Source: Clostridiales bacterium
GTDB taxonomy: Bacteria; Bacillota; Clostridia; Tissierellales; Sedimentibacteraceae
NCBI GenBank assembly: GCA_003497505.1
Contig: DNNV01000295.1
Span: forward strand, 945 to 7,946
Length of the DNA stretch: 7,002 nt
Reading direction: 5' to 3'
The notes beneath the pieces were generated by a model. It ran no database searches and had not been told where the DNA came from. It saw only the letters and a program-made list of their open reading frames with translations. Position numbers and translations under genes: made by a program. Below, one piece after another: positions 6,934 through 7,002 of the stretch (position 1 is its first letter; each line of letters opens with the position of its first letter).

Positions 6934-7002
6934 GACTAAAAACAAAATTTGGGCTTTGGAAAGAAGACCGTTTCAAGTTTTGTATAAACACAAAAAACTG
7001 AC

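Overview
The window reads as ordinary chromosomal DNA from a low-to-moderate GC Gram-positive anaerobe, most likely class Clostridia. The evidence is the AT-rich codon choice (many AGA Arg and ATA Ile codons), purine-rich Shine-Dalgarno sequences ahead of the genes, sigma-A-like promoters, hairpin terminators and the gene families present. The genus cannot be named from the sequence. Every supported gene is on the + strand; minus-strand open frames are antisense shadows of these genes.

Layout: (1) 1-1156 is the 3' part of a fused Memo-like (LigB superfamily) plus AMMECR1 protein of the AmmeMemoRadiSam group, whose 5' end lies outside the window. (2) 1275-2042 is a complete classical short-chain dehydrogenase/reductase with its own promoter and a downstream hairpin. 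(3) 2293-4017 and 4014-5870 are two half-size ABC exporters overlapping by ATGA. Their motifs show one degenerate and one canonical ATP site, as in heterodimeric multidrug exporters such as TM287/288, LmrCD and BmrCD; a strong terminator follows. (4) About 5986-6231 encodes an 81-residue protein resembling the ACT-like/TM1266 family of putative regulators. (5) 6428-6874 encodes an unrecognised four-helix membrane protein followed by a terminator.

The clearest functional unit is the ABC pair, which should assemble into one heterodimeric efflux complex in the cytoplasmic membrane. The other genes look like separate transcription units, and nothing in the sequence links them into a pathway. No tRNA, rRNA, CRISPR array, insertion sequence, phage gene or attachment site was seen. 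The longest stretch without a gene is 2043-2292 (250 bases), which holds a hairpin and a probable promoter. I found no convincing undescribed system. The points most worth following are the AmmeMemoRadiSam fusion at the left edge (a widespread family whose role I cannot state) and the two small genes at the right.
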